A DNA stretch of 64,000 nucleotides, from contig NZ_CP108414.1 in NCBI RefSeq assembly GCF_035978755.1, forward strand, positions 2,914,001 to 2,978,000, given 5' to 3'. Under the pieces are notes generated by a model. The model searched no databases. It saw only the letters and a list, made by a program, of their open reading frames with translations, and had not been told where the DNA came from. Positions within the stretch are counted from its first letter, which is position 1. Each line of letters begins with the position of its first letter. Both the position numbers and the translations under genes were made by a program. Positions 26,713-39,312 of this stretch are shown one piece after another. Source of the DNA: Streptomyces sp. NBC_01298 (GTDB taxonomy: Bacteria > Actinomycetota > Actinomycetes > Streptomycetales > Streptomycetaceae).

Positions 26713-28910
26713 GGGGTCTGCGCCGCCGCGGCGGACGCCGCCTCCGCGGCCAGCTCCGCCGTGATGTCCGCCGGCCGCCGCCAGCCGCGCTCGCCGCGGG
26801 CCAGCAGCCAGGCCGTCGCCTCCTGCGGAGGCATCGCGGCGGCGACCAGCCAGCCCTGGACGGCGTCGCAGCCCAGGTCCCGGAGCCGCTCCCACGTCTC
26901 GTCGTCCTCGACGCCCTCCGCGACGACCAGCAGGCCGAGCGAGTGGGCGAGGTCGACGGTGCAGCGGACGATCTCCGCGTCCTGGGCGTCCACGGCGAGC
27001 CGCGCCACGAACGAGCGGTCGATCTTCAGCTCGCTGACGGGCAGCCGCCGCAGGTGGACGAGGGAGGAGTAGCCCGTGCCGAAGTCGTCCAGGGACATCT
27101 TCACGCCGTGGCCGGTCAGTCCGGCCATGGTGTCGGCGGCCCGCTGCGGGTCCTCCAGCAGGACGTGTTCCGTTATTTCCAGCTGGAGCCCGCTCGCCGG
27201 GACCCCGTGCCGGGCGAGGCGCGCGGCCACCGCGCCGGCGAAGCCGGGGGTGTGGACGTCGCGCGGCGACACGTTGACGGCGACCGGGACCTTGAGGCCC
27301 TGGGCCCGCCACCGGGCGACCTGCGCGAGCGCGGTCTCCAGTACGTACTCCGTCAGGTGCGGCATCAGCCCGGAGGTCTCGGCGATCGCGATGAACTCGT
27401 CCGGGGGGACCCGCCCGCGCTCCGGGTGCACCCAGCGCACCAGTGCTTCGAGCCCGGCCACCTTGCCGTCGAAGCAGACCTTCGGCTGATAGTGCAGTTC
27501 CACATCGCCCGCGTCCAGCGCCCGGCGCAGGTCGCCCAGCAGGCCGAGCCGGTCGGGGGTGTTGCTGTCGCGCTTGGACTCGTAGACCTCGACCCCGGTC
27601 CGGTCCCGCTTCGCCTGGTACATGGCGACGTCGGCGCGGCGCAGCAGCCCCTCCGCGTCCAGCGCGTGGTCGGGGAAGACGGCGAGGCCGGCGCTGGCCT
27701 CCAGGACCAGGGTGAGGCCGTCCAGGTCGAGGGGGGAGCTGAGTTCGGCGACGAGGTTGCGGGCGATCCGCTGGGCGCTGGTGGTGGAGTCGGCGATGGG
27801 CAGGAGGACGGCGAACTCGTCGCCGCCCAGGCGGGCCGCCTCGGCGTCCGGGGGCAGTGCCTGGCGCAGCCGGTCCGCTATCTGCAGGAGCAGGCGGTCG
27901 CCGGCGAGGTGGCCGAGGGTGTCGTTGACTGCGCGGAAGCGGTCCAGGTCGATCAGGACCAGCGCCGCACGGTTGCCGGAACGTTCGGCCTGGTCGAGGG
28001 CGCTCCAGGCGCGCTCCAGCAGCCACTGGCGGTTCGGCAGTCCGGTGAGCGGGTCCCGCAGCTGCTCCTCGGCGCGGGCGCGGGCGATCCACAGGGTGGA
28101 GTCCAGGGCGATCAGCGGTACGGCGAACAGCGGCAGCAGCACCGGCTGCGATTCTGCGACCACGCAGATCAGCGGGGCGATGCCGAGGAGCGCCACGGCG
28201 ACCAGTGCCTGGCGCAGCAGCGCGGTACGGGCGACCGTGGGCAGTCCCCCGCCGCTCGGGGCGAGGGCGAGCCACAGCAGGACGCGGGTGACGAGCAGGT
28301 AGGCGACGGCGACCAGGATGACCTCGGGTACCGCGTCGAGCTCCCAGCCGGTGGGCCGCCACGGGGACTCCACGGAGGGCGACTCGCCGAACGCGGCGAG
28401 GACGAGGGCGCCCGCGCCGATGCCGAGGACGTCGGTGGCTCCGTGCAGGAGGCCCTGGCGCCAGCGGTGCCTGCGGGCGGCGCCCACGAGGGAGACCACG
28501 GCGAGGGAGACCAGGCCGGCAGGGACCCATCCGTAGAGGATGAGGACGCCGAGGGTGAGGGCCGCGCCCGATCCGGTGCCGCCCCACCAGCGGTCGCGGC
28601 CGAGGGCGACGAGGTGGCCGACGATGATGCCGGTGAGCAGGGCGAGCGCCCAGCCGACCGGGCCGCCGGGGAACAGGGCGTGACGGCTGGTCAGTGCGGT
28701 GACGATGCCGACGCCGAGCACGACGGCGGCGAGACCGACGATGGCGAAGGGCAGCACGGCGCCGCGATCCGCCCGGCCCGCGCCCACGCCGGTGTCGAGC
28801 GGTCGCGATCGCGGTGTCCTGGTGCCCAGGACACCGAGCCGGCCCGTCCGCATGGACGGGAACTCCCCGCCGAAATCTGGTGACGGGTCGGCGCTTTCGG
28901 TGGGTTTCAT
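26709..28910 (-). CDS. rmdB: Membrane GGDEF-EAL c-di-GMP phosphodiesterase (RmdB type)
   Basis: 733 residues. The N-terminal part has about eight to ten membrane segments. A GGDEF domain follows with intact RLGGDEF but no RxxD I-site (the position reads PDAEA). The C-terminal EAL domain is intact: GLEALVRW, VNVSPRD, EITEH, DDFGTGYSS, KIDRSF and VAEGVE. In S. coelicolor, RmdA and RmdB are c-di-GMP phosphodiesterases affecting development. I assign this gene by architecture and remembered synteny with SCO5495. The ATG at 28910 has AGAGGGA upstream; the open frame to 29234 has no family similarity. The promoter lies in 28911-29297. Confidence 0.9.
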   Translation of the reverse strand: MKPTESADPSPDFGGEFPSMRTGRLGVLGTRTPRSRPLDTGVGAGRADRGAVLPFAIVGLAAVVLGVGIVTALTSRHALFPGGPVGWALALLTGIIVGHLVALGRDRWWGGTGSGAALTLGVLILYGWVPAGLVSLAVVSLVGAARRHRWRQGLLHGATDVLGIGAGALVLAAFGESPSVESPWRPTGWELDAVPEVILVAVAYLLVTRVLLWLALAPSGGGLPTVARTALLRQALVAVALLGIAPLICVVAESQPVLLPLFAVPLIALDSTLWIARARAEEQLRDPLTGLPNRQWLLERAWSALDQAERSGNRAALVLIDLDRFRAVNDTLGHLAGDRLLLQIADRLRQALPPDAEAARLGGDEFAVLLPIADSTTSAQRIARNLVAELSSPLDLDGLTLVLEASAGLAVFPDHALDAEGLLRRADVAMYQAKRDRTGVEVYESKRDSNTPDRLGLLGDLRRALDAGDVELHYQPKVCFDGKVAGLEALVRWVHPERGRVPPDEFIAIAETSGLMPHLTEYVLETALAQVARWRAQGLKVPVAVNVSPRDVHTPGFAGAVAARLARHGVPASGLQLEITEHVLLEDPQRAADTMAGLTGHGVKMSLDDFGTGYSSLVHLRRLPVSELKIDRSFVARLAVDAQDAEIVRCTVDLAHSLGLLVVAEGVEDDETWERLRDLGCDAVQGWLVAAAMPPQEATAWLLARGERGWRRPADITAELAAEAASAAAAQTP

Positions 28911-29297
28911 GCCCGTCCCTCTCACAGCCGGCGATGCCGATGCCACGCGATGGCCCCGATGCCGTGCCATCACGGCCGGAAGCGCGTCAAGCAGCCGTGC
29001 ACGACAGGCGCACCCCTCAACAGTAGGACGCGGGAGGCGCCCAGGGGCAGCGGTCGGCGGCGGTTGCCCGAATACGACCCAGCCATCCTCATCAGTACGG
29101 TATCCGCCGAACGGGTGAGTTTGGACCAGGCCCCCCGGCCGCCCGTCCGATGATCCGACAGGTCGTGGGCCCGCCACCAGCCTTGTACCGGCCTCACGGG
29201 GACCGGGTACCGGCCGTGGCCCACCCGGTGCCACCGCCGGCCGCGCCCGGCGCGCGCCCGCTCGTACGGCCGCACGCCACGCATCCGTTCGCCTTCG
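28911..29297. other. Gene-free interval between ligA and rmdB
   Basis: This 387-bp stretch holds the rmdB leader and presumably the ligA terminator. Three CGATGCC direct copies occur at about 28932-28972, near the rmdB start. GC-rich self-complementary sequence lies at 29187-29280, just past the ligA stop. I could not find a clear promoter, operator or conserved small gene. Confidence 0.6.
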
Positions 29298-32531
<3,234 letters not shown>

Positions 32532-32535
<4 letters not shown>

Positions 32536-33221
32536 CGGCCGGGCCTGACGGTGAGGTCGCTGACCACGGCGTCGCGGGGCAGGTCGACGGCCATCACGAT
32601 GGTGGTCGCGACGGACTCGGCGTCGATCCAGTCGGCGGCGTCGTAGGACTCGCCCTCCTGCGAGCGGACCTTCATCTGCATAGGGGTGGCGGTGCGGCCG
32701 GGGTAGACGGAGGTGACGCGGATGCCGTTCTCCTTCTCCTCCGCCCGGAGCGAGTCCGCGAGGGCCTTCAGCCCGTGCTTGGAGGCGGCGTACGCGCTCC
32801 AGTCGGCGTGGGCGGCGAGTCCGGCGCCGGAGTTCACGAAGACGATGGTGGCGTGGGAGGCCCGCAGGGTGGGCAGCAGGAGCCGGGTGACCTCGGCGGG
32901 GGCGATGAGGTTGACGTTGAGCTGCTGGTGCCAGGTCTTGGGGCGCAGCTCCCCCACCGGGCCGAGGTCCACGATGCCGGCGATGTGCAGGAGCGAGTCG
33001 ATCCGCTCCGGGACGGCCTGCTTGGAGAAGGCCCACGACAGCCGGTCGGGGTCGGCGAGGTCCCCGACGAGCGCGCTCGATCCGGGGTACCGGTCGGTGA
33101 GCTGCCGGGCGCGGGCGGCGTCGCGGGCGAGGAGGACGAGGTCGTCGCCGCGGGCGTGCAGCCGCGCCGCGACGGCGGCACCGATCCCGGAGCCGGCGCC
33201 GGTGATGAGATGAGTAGGCAT
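32532..33221 (-). CDS. Short-chain dehydrogenase/reductase
   Basis: 229-residue classical SDR. The nucleotide-binding motif is TGAGSGIGAAVA, the catalytic Ser follows in VNSGAGLA, and Tyr/Lys are in YAASKHGLKAL, with YPGRTATPM downstream. It probably uses NADP to oxidise or reduce a hydroxyl or carbonyl group. The start is the ATG at 33221. Its stop overlaps the MetE-like start by four bases, implying coupled translation, yet no shared pathway is obvious. The substrate is unknown. Confidence 0.9.
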
Positions 33222-33285
33222 GCCGCCATGCTCGCACCCCGGCCCCGCCCCACCTCACTGTCCACCCCCGGCGGGGGTGGACCGG

Positions 33286-33630
33286 CTACAGCCCCGCCGC
33301 CTCGCGCAGGGCCGCGGCGGTCTTCGAGGCGTCGTAGTCCGCGGGGACGCCGTCGACGAGGATGATGTCGCCCGCGATGTGATCGGCGCGCAGCGGGATC
33401 AGGGCCTGGTAGGGGGCGGAGGCGTACCAGGCGCGGGCCCCCTCCAGGTCGGGGAAGGCGATCATGACGATCGTGCCGGGCCAGGCGCCCTCCATGACCT
33501 CCACCTGGCGGCCGTGCACGAGGAAGCGGCCCCCGAAGGGGTCCATGGTGCCCTGGATCTCCTCGATGTAGCGGAGGATGTCATCGTTCATGGTCTCGGG
33601 GCGTATGTGGCCGATGGCGTAGGCGGTCAT
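33286..33630 (-). CDS. DUF1330 domain protein
   Basis: 114 residues with a ferredoxin-like dimeric alpha-beta fold of the DUF1330 type: YAIGHIRPETMND, GGRFLVHGRQVEVMEG, WPGTIVMIAFPDLEGARAWYASAPYQ and ADHIAGDIILVDG. The family lacks a firmly established reaction. The start is the ATG at 33630, since the longer frame to 33729 is non-family sequence. It is 64 bp upstream of the SDR on the same strand and downstream of the divergently controlled GlxA-type regulator. Confidence 0.85.
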   Translation of the reverse strand: MTAYAIGHIRPETMNDDILRYIEEIQGTMDPFGGRFLVHGRQVEVMEGAWPGTIVMIAFPDLEGARAWYASAPYQALIPLRADHIAGDIILVDGVPADYDASKTAAALREAAGL

Positions 33631-33747
33631 CTCGGGCCTCTTCTTCCGTGCGGGATCGGCTTGTTGATCCAATCCTGCCCGCCGGTGGCCCCGAAGGCGA
33701 TTACCTCCCGGGTCATCGGCGGGGCGCACCGCCGACCTGCCGGGGCC

Positions 33748-34728
33748 TCAATGGTGGGCGAGCACGGCCGAGTTGGGCTGGAAGGTGCGCCGGTAGGCGA
33801 TCGGCGAGATGCCGAGTGCGGATCGCATGTGCTGGCGCAGCGAGTTCGCCGAGCCGAAGCCGGAGCGGTGGGCGACCAGGTCTACGGGGAGGTCGCTGGT
33901 CTCGAGCAAATGACGTGCGAGTTCCAGGCGTTGGCCGGTCAGCCACTGCACCGGGGTCATGCCCACCTCGTCGCGGAAGCGCCGGGTGAAGGTGCGCAGG
34001 CTCATCCGGGCGTGGGCGGCCAGCTCGGCCAGGGTGATCGGTTCGGTGAGGCGTTCCAGGGCCCAGGCCCGGGTGGCCGTGGTGGTGGCCACGGTGGGTT
34101 CGGGGACGGGCCGCACGATGTACTGGGCCTGCCCGCCGTCGCGCCACGGCGGGACCACGCACAGCCGCGCGGCGAGGTTGGCGACGGCGCTGCCGTGGTC
34201 GGCGCGGACGAGGTAGAGCAGCAGGTCGATGCCGGCGGCGACCCCGGCCGAGGTGAGGATGTCGCCGTCGTCGACGAAGAGGACGTCCTCGTCGAGATCG
34301 ACGCGCGGGAAGGCCCGCCGGAACTCCGGGGCGTGGATCCAGTGCGTGGTGGCGGGCCGCCCGTCGAGCAGCCCCGCGGCGGCGAGCACCTCGGAACCGG
34401 TGCAGATCGACACGACGCGGGTGCCCGGACGGATCCGGGCGAGGGCGTCGGCGAGGGCCCGCGGCAGCGGTTCGCCGCGCAGGAGCCCGGGCAGCGAGTG
34501 GGTGGGCGGGATGATCACGGTGTCGGCCGCCGCGAGGGCCTCGGGCCCGGCGCTGACGCCGATGGTGAAACCCGCGTCGGTGGCCACGGGCAGGCCGTCC
34601 ACGGTGCAGACGGTGACCTCGTACAGGAAGCTCCCGCCCGGGCCGCGGGCGTTTCCGAAGACCCGCGAGGGCATGCCGAGCTCGAACGGGGCGACGCCTT
34701 CGAGGGCGAGTACGGCTACACGGTGCAT
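33748..34728 (-). CDS. GlxA-type AraC transcriptional regulator with DJ-1/PfpI domain
   Basis: 326 residues. An N-terminal DJ-1/PfpI-like domain (about 3-170) contains SICTGSEVLAAAG with its Cys. A C-terminal AraC double helix-turn-helix has LAELAAHARMSLRTFTRRF and LARHLLETSDLPVDLVA. GlxA-type proteins sense small molecules and usually control adjacent enzymes. The start is the ATG at 34728. It is divergent from a zinc-independent oxidoreductase gene, whose control by this protein is a reasonable inference. A seven-bp hairpin (GGTGGCC/GGCCACC, 34747-34764) is in its leader. Confidence 0.9.
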   Translation of the reverse strand: MHRVAVLALEGVAPFELGMPSRVFGNARGPGGSFLYEVTVCTVDGLPVATDAGFTIGVSAGPEALAAADTVIIPPTHSLPGLLRGEPLPRALADALARIRPGTRVVSICTGSEVLAAAGLLDGRPATTHWIHAPEFRRAFPRVDLDEDVLFVDDGDILTSAGVAAGIDLLLYLVRADHGSAVANLAARLCVVPPWRDGGQAQYIVRPVPEPTVATTTATRAWALERLTEPITLAELAAHARMSLRTFTRRFRDEVGMTPVQWLTGQRLELARHLLETSDLPVDLVAHRSGFGSANSLRQHMRSALGISPIAYRRTFQPNSAVLAHH

Positions 34729-34872
34729 GGCCAGATTCTGTCACAGGGTGGCCATTCGGCCACCACCACGCGGGCCCGGGCAAGGCCAAGCTGGAGCCAT
34801 CGCCGGGGAAACCGGCAGGTCACAGCAGACCGAGAACGACCAGAAGCAAGCAGAACGACCAGGGAGACATTC

Positions 34873-35796
34873 ATGCGCGCCATCGTCGTCAGCCAGTGGG
34901 GCGGACCCGAGGTACTGACCGAGACCGAGCTGGACCGTCCGGAGCCGGGCTTCGGGGAGGTGCTGGTACGCGTCCACGCGGCCGGCGTGAACCCCGTGGA
35001 CTGGAAGACCCGCGCCACCGGCATGCTGATCTCCTGGGCGCCCGTCCCGGCCGTCGGCTGGGACGTCTCCGGCACCGTGGAGGCGGTCGGCTACGGGGTG
35101 ACCCTGTTCCAGCCGGGCGACGAGGTGTTCGGCATGCCGCGCTTCCCGCACCAGGCGGGCGCCTACGCCGAGTACGTCACGGCCCCGGCCCGGCACTTCG
35201 TCCGCAAGCCCGCCGCGATCGACCACGTCCAGGCGGCCGCGCTCCCGCTGGCCGCGCTCACCGCCTGGCAGTCGCTGACCGGCACCGCGGAGCTCCGGCC
35301 CGGGCAGCGGGTGCTAGTGCACGCGGCGGCCGGCGGAGTCGGGCACCTCGCCGTGCAGGTCGCCAAGGCTCTCGGCGCCTACGTGATCGGCACCGCGAGC
35401 GCCGCCAAGCACGACCTCGTACGCTCCCTCGGGGCCGACGAGATGATCGACTACCGGACCACCGCCTTCGAGGACGTGGTCAAGGACGTCGACGTGGTGA
35501 TCGACGGCGTCGGCGGGGACTACGGAGTGCGCTCCCTGAAGGTGCTGCGCCCCGGCGGGCACCTGATCACCCTGAGCAGCCCCGACACGGTGCCGGCGGA
35601 CGCCGAGGGCTTCCACACCGGCTGGACGCTGGTCGAGCCGGACTACGAAGGGATGAGGGCCATCGCGGCCCTGGTGGAGGAGGGGAAGCTGCGGCCGGTC
35701 GTCGACACGGTGCTCCCCCTGGCCGAGGCCGCGAAGGCCCACGAGATCGGCGAGCTCGGCCGGACCACCGGCAAGATCGTCCTGACGGTGATCTGA
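34873..35796 (+). CDS. NADP-dependent oxidoreductase (quinone oxidoreductase-like MDR)
   Basis: 307-residue medium-chain dehydrogenase/reductase of the zinc-independent type, like quinone oxidoreductases and enoyl reductases. The N-terminal GroES-like domain starts MRAIVVSQWGGPEVL. The Rossmann segment VHAAAGGVGHLAVQVAKALGA carries the nucleotide-binding glycines. No catalytic zinc Cys cluster is seen. The start is the ATG at 34873 with AGGGAGAC upstream. It is divergent from the GlxA-type regulator and ends at a strong terminator. Its substrate is probably an alpha,beta-unsaturated carbonyl or quinone, unproved. Confidence 0.9.
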   Translation: MRAIVVSQWGGPEVLTETELDRPEPGFGEVLVRVHAAGVNPVDWKTRATGMLISWAPVPAVGWDVSGTVEAVGYGVTLFQPGDEVFGMPRFPHQAGAYAEYVTAPARHFVRKPAAIDHVQAAALPLAALTAWQSLTGTAELRPGQRVLVHAAAGGVGHLAVQVAKALGAYVIGTASAAKHDLVRSLGADEMIDYRTTAFEDVVKDVDVVIDGVGGDYGVRSLKVLRPGGHLITLSSPDTVPADAEGFHTGWTLVEPDYEGMRAIAALVEEGKLRPVVDTVLPLAEAAKAHEIGELGRTTGKIVLTVI

Positions 35797-35798
35797 CC

Positions 35799-35839
35799 GG
35801 GCCGGCCGGGCCGACCGGCCTGCCCTGGCCGGCCGGCCC
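35799..35839. terminator. Terminator between the oxidoreductase gene and mnmA
   Basis: An 11-bp perfect stem (GGGCCGGCCGG at 35799-35809, CCGGCCGGCCC at 35829-35839) lies between convergent genes, immediately after the oxidoreductase stop and seven bases before the mnmA stop. It can serve both strands. Confidence 0.75.
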
Positions 35840-35845
35840 GCCCGA

Positions 35846-36985
35846 CTAGACGGACGCGGACGCCGTGGCCCGGGTGGTGGTGGCGATCGTGGCGGAGCCG
35901 ACCACGCGGGTGCCGTCGTAGAGGACGATCGCCTGGCCGGGGGCCACGCCGCGGACCGGCTCGTCGAAGCGGACGCGCAGTTCGTTCTCCACCAGCTCCG
36001 CGAAGACCTCGGTCTCGCCGCCGTGGGCGCGCAGCTGCGCGGTGTAGGTGCCCGGGGCGGCGGCGGTGGATCCGCACCAGCGGGGGCGGATCGCGGTGAG
36101 GGCGGTGACGTCCAGGGCCTCGACGGGGCCGACGGTGACGGTGTTGTTCACCGGGGAGATGTCGAGGACGTAGCGCGGCTTGCCGTCGGGGGCCGGGTGG
36201 CCGATCCGCAGGCCCTTGCGCTGGCCGATGGTGAACCCGAAGGCGCCCTCGTGGGTGCCGACCTTCTCGCCGGTGGCCTCGTCGACGATGTCGCCCTCGG
36301 CCTTGCCGAGACGGCCGGCCAGGAAGCCCTGGGTGTCGCCGTCGGCGATGAAGCAGATGTCGTGGCTGTCGGGCTTCTTCGCGACGGCCAGACCCCGCTC
36401 CTCGGCCTCGGCGCGGATCTCTTCCTTGGTGGTGAGGGTGTCGCCGAGCGGGAACAGCGCGTGGGCGAGCTGCTTCTCGTCGAGCACGCCGAGGACGTAC
36501 GACTGGTCCTTGGCCATGTCGGAGGCGCGGTGCAGCTCGCGCGTGCCGTCCTCGTTCAGGACGACGGTGGCGTAGTGGCCGGTGCAGACGGCGTCGAAGC
36601 CGAGGGCGAGGGCCTTGTCGAGCAGCGCCGCGAACTTGATCTTCTCGTTGCAGCGCAGGCAGGGGTTCGGGGTGCGCCCGGCCTCGTACTCGGAGATGAA
36701 GTCCTCGACGACGTCCTCGCGGAAGCGCTCGGCGAGGTCCCAGACGTAGAAGGGGATGCCGATGACGTCGGCGGCGCGGCGGGCGTCGCGGGAGTCCTCG
36801 ATCGTGCAGCAGCCGCGGGCCCCGGTCCGGAAGGACTGCGGGTTCGCGGAGAGGGCGAGGTGGACGCCGGTCACGTCGTGCCCGGCTTCGACCGCGCGGG
36901 CGGCGGCGACGGCGGAGTCCACTCCGCCGGACATGGCGGCGAGGACGCGGAGGGGGCGGGGGACGCTCGGCAGGTTCTCAGTCAT
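35846..36985 (-). CDS. mnmA: tRNA 2-thiouridine(34) synthase
   Basis: 379 residues. MnmA adenylates and thiolates uridine 34 of tRNAs for Lys, Glu and Gln. The PP-loop [13 protein letters not shown], the first catalytic Cys in [12 protein letters not shown] and the second Cys in [12 protein letters not shown] are all present, as is the C-terminal beta-barrel. The start is the ATG at 36985. A cysteine desulfurase, its usual sulfur source, is encoded 860 bp away on the same strand, separated by the oppositely oriented amidase gene. The extra N-terminal [12 protein letters not shown] before the PP-loop is short and non-conserved. Confidence 0.95.
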   Translation of the reverse strand: MTENLPSVPRPLRVLAAMSGGVDSAVAAARAVEAGHDVTGVHLALSANPQSFRTGARGCCTIEDSRDARRAADVIGIPFYVWDLAERFREDVVEDFISEYEAGRTPNPCLRCNEKIKFAALLDKALALGFDAVCTGHYATVVLNEDGTRELHRASDMAKDQSYVLGVLDEKQLAHALFPLGDTLTTKEEIRAEAEERGLAVAKKPDSHDICFIADGDTQGFLAGRLGKAEGDIVDEATGEKVGTHEGAFGFTIGQRKGLRIGHPAPDGKPRYVLDISPVNNTVTVGPVEALDVTALTAIRPRWCGSTAAAPGTYTAQLRAHGGETEVFAELVENELRVRFDEPVRGVAPGQAIVLYDGTRVVGSATIATTTRATASASV

Positions 36986-37054
36986 AGCACCGTCCAGGGT
37001 ACGGGGGAACCGCGCGGGGTCACAGCGCGTTCTCGGTGGCAGGGGGTGGATCAC

Positions 37055-37741
37055 ATGGGGAGCAGGAGCGACAAGGGCGGTACGGGCGGCACGGCACGGC
37101 CCGGGAGGACCCGCAGGGCGGTGCTGTTCGGCGGGCTCGGGGTGGTGGCGGCCGCGGCGGTCGCCGGGCGCGATGAGATCGGACGGGCCTGGTGGCTGGT
37201 GCCGGGGGTGTCCAAGCCGCGGCAGGACGGCGAGCTGGACCACGCGGGGGCCTCCTGGACGGCGGCCTCTCCGGCGAACTGGCGGCTGGCGGACCGGCCC
37301 GCGGACTACCGGGTGGACCGGATCGTGGTGCATGTCACCCAGGGCGGCTTCAAGTCCTCGGTCGACGCCTTCAAGAATCCCTTCCACCGGGCGTCGGCGC
37401 ACTACATAGTCGGCCAGGACGGCCACATCGAGCAGATGGTGCGCGAGCTCGACGTCGCCTTCCACTCGGGCAACCGCTCCATGAACGAGCGCAGCGTCGG
37501 CATCGAGCACGTCGGCTTCGTCGACCGGCCGAAGGACTTCACGGACGCGATGTACGGGGCCTCGGCGCGGCTCGCCGCCGACGTGTGCAGGCGGTACGGC
37601 ATACCCGCCGACCGCAAGCACTTCCTCGGCCACTCCGAGGTGCCGGGGGCCGACCACACGGACCCCGGCCGCCACTGGGACTGGGACCGCTACCTCCGCA
37701 TGGTCAACGAGGCCGGCACCTCGGGCGCCCGGGCTGCCTAG
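37055..37741 (+). CDS. Secreted N-acetylmuramoyl-L-alanine amidase
   Basis: 228 residues. The N-terminus has a twin-arginine-like signal ([20 protein letters not shown]). A type-2 amidase / PGRP domain follows, cleaving the bond between muramic acid and the peptide stem. Zinc ligands are likely His in IVVHVTQGG, His in FLGHSEVPG and the [11 protein letters not shown] cluster. Family members remodel the wall during growth or sporulation. The start is the ATG at 37055 with AGGGGGTGG upstream. It is divergent from mnmA and converges on the cysteine desulfurase through a tandem repeat. Confidence 0.88.
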   Translation: MGSRSDKGGTGGTARPGRTRRAVLFGGLGVVAAAAVAGRDEIGRAWWLVPGVSKPRQDGELDHAGASWTAASPANWRLADRPADYRVDRIVVHVTQGGFKSSVDAFKNPFHRASAHYIVGQDGHIEQMVRELDVAFHSGNRSMNERSVGIEHVGFVDRPKDFTDAMYGASARLAADVCRRYGIPADRKHFLGHSEVPGADHTDPGRHWDWDRYLRMVNEAGTSGARAA

Positions 37742-37750
37742 ACCGCCCAG

Positions 37751-37862
37751 GCCGAAGCCCGCCCAAGCCGAGGCCCGCCCTAGCTGAGGCCCGCCCTAGC
37801 TGAGGCCCGCCCTAGCTGAGGCCCGCCCTAGCTGAGGCCCGCCCTAGCTGAGGCCCGCCGTA
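37751..37862. repeat. Seven-copy 16-bp tandem repeat at the cysteine desulfurase 3' end
   Basis: The unit GCTGAGGCCCGCCCTA repeats from 37751 to 37862. Five copies differ from it at no more than one base, and the first two are slightly degenerate. It begins ten bases after the amidase stop and includes the last codons and stop of the desulfurase (stop at 37844-37846 within the repeat). Every unit carries a TAG on the minus strand, so unit gain or loss can move only the frame context, not remove all stops. Confidence 0.9.
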
Positions 37863-39007
37863 CGGGCCCGGGCGACGGCCGGGCCGATGGCGGCGGCGAC
37901 CGCGTCCACATCGGCCTGGGTGGAGGTGTGGCCGAGGGAGAAGCGCAGGGTCCCCCGGGCCAGCCGCGGGTCGGTCCCGGTGGCCAGCAGCACGTGGCTG
38001 GGCTGCGCCACCCCGGCCGTGCAGGCGGAGCCGGTGGAGCACTCGATGCCCTGGGCGTCGAGCAGGAGCAGCAGGGAGTCCCCCTCGCAGCCCGGGAAGC
38101 TGAAGTGGGCGTTGGCGGGGAGCCGGCCGGCCGGGTCGCCGCCCAGGACGGCGTCGGGGACCTCGTGGAGCACGGCGGCGACGAGCCGGTCGCGCAGGGC
38201 GCCGATCTCGGTGGCGAACCGCTCGCGCCGCTCGGCGGCGAGGACGGCGGCCACCGCGAAGGCGGCGACGGCCGGGACGTCGAGGGTGCCGGAGCGCACG
38301 TGCCGCTCCTGTCCCCCGCCGTGCAGGACGGGTACTGGGCTCTGGTCGCGGCCGAGCAGCAGCGCGCCGATCCCGTACGGTCCGCCGACCTTGTGGCCGC
38401 TCACGGTCATCGCGGCGAGGGCGCTGTCGCCGAAGCGGACGTCGAGCTGCCCGAAGGCCTGGACGGCGTCGGAGTGCAGCGGGATGCCGTACTCGCGTGC
38501 GACGGCGGCGAGTTCGGCGACCGGCATGACGGTGCCGATCTCGTTGTTGGCCCACATGACGGTGGCCAGCGCGATGTCGTCGGGGTTTCGCTCGACCGCC
38601 TCGCGGAAGGCCTCGGGGTGCACGCGTCCGTAGCGGTCCACGGGCAGGTACTCGACCCGCGCCCCTTCGTGCTCGGCGAGCCAGTGCACGGCGTCGAGGA
38701 CGGCGTGGTGCTCCACGGGGCTGGCGAGGACGCGGGTCCGGGCGGGATCGGCGTCGCGGCGGGCCCAGTAGAGCCCCTTGACGGCGAGGTTGTCGGCCTC
38801 CGTGCCGCCGGCGGTGAAGACCACCTCGCTCGGACGGGCCCCGAGTGCGTCGGCGAGGGCCTCGCGGGCCTCCTCGACGGTGCGGCGGGCGCGGCGGCCG
38901 GCGGCGTGCAGGGAGGAAGCGTTGCCCGTGACGGCGAACTGCGCGGTCATCGCCGCAGCGGCCTCAGGCAGCATCGGGGTGGTGGCGGCGTGGTCGAGGT
39001 AGGCCAT
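37844..39007 (-). CDS. Cysteine desulfurase (NifS/IscS class)
   Basis: 387 residues. This pyridoxal-phosphate enzyme removes sulfur from cysteine for Fe-S clusters and thiolated tRNA. The PLP Lys is in [14 protein letters not shown], the persulfide Cys is in the loop [12 protein letters not shown], and the cofactor-stacking His is in [10 protein letters not shown]. The start is the ATG at 39007. The final residues TAGLS are encoded inside the 16-bp repeat. The gene lies near mnmA on the same strand, which fits sulfur supply for tRNA, although the amidase gene lies between them. Confidence 0.93.
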   Translation of the reverse strand: MAYLDHAATTPMLPEAAAAMTAQFAVTGNASSLHAAGRRARRTVEEAREALADALGARPSEVVFTAGGTEADNLAVKGLYWARRDADPARTRVLASPVEHHAVLDAVHWLAEHEGARVEYLPVDRYGRVHPEAFREAVERNPDDIALATVMWANNEIGTVMPVAELAAVAREYGIPLHSDAVQAFGQLDVRFGDSALAAMTVSGHKVGGPYGIGALLLGRDQSPVPVLHGGGQERHVRSGTLDVPAVAAFAVAAVLAAERRERFATEIGALRDRLVAAVLHEVPDAVLGGDPAGRLPANAHFSFPGCEGDSLLLLLDAQGIECSTGSACTAGVAQPSHVLLATGTDPRLARGTLRFSLGHTSTQADVDAVAAAIGPAVARARTAGLS

Positions 39008-39312
39008 GATCCCCCGATTCTACGAGCCCCCGCCGGGCCCCCGCGCCGCCGGTCCACCGTGCGGCACCGGCCACGGCCTTGTTCCCCCGCACCCGGGTCG
39101 CCCCGGCCCCCTCCGCACGCCTGCCGCGTCCGCCCGCCGCGCTCCGCGCCCGCCCTTTCCGACCCCGCCGACGGATCGGGAACCGAACGCCAACAGGCGG
39201 CGGTTCACGCGTACGAGTCCGCCGCCGCCGTCCGGCGCCCGGACGCATGAGGACGGCCCGCGCCGAGGTTCGCGAACCTCGGCGCGGGCCGTCCTTCGGC
39301 GTGGGGGCTACA
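39008..39312. other. Gene-free interval between desulfurase and thioesterase genes
   Basis: A 305-bp stretch, extremely GC-rich and purine/pyrimidine-skewed. It holds the 44-bp palindrome at 39251-39294 and otherwise only the promoter region expected for the desulfurase. No short gene with codon bias is seen. Confidence 0.6.
39251..39294. terminator. Perfect 44-bp palindrome downstream of the thioesterase gene
   Basis: GGACGGCCCGCGCCGAGGTTCG at 39251 and its exact complement form a 22-bp-arm palindrome with no loop spacer, 18 bp after the thioesterase stop. A terminator for the minus-strand gene is most likely. The extreme perfection also allows cruciform formation. Confidence 0.75.

Noticed and set aside
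37751-37862. 16-bp repeats as a CRISPR array
   Set aside because: The units are contiguous with no spacers and far shorter than CRISPR repeats. No cas gene is nearby.
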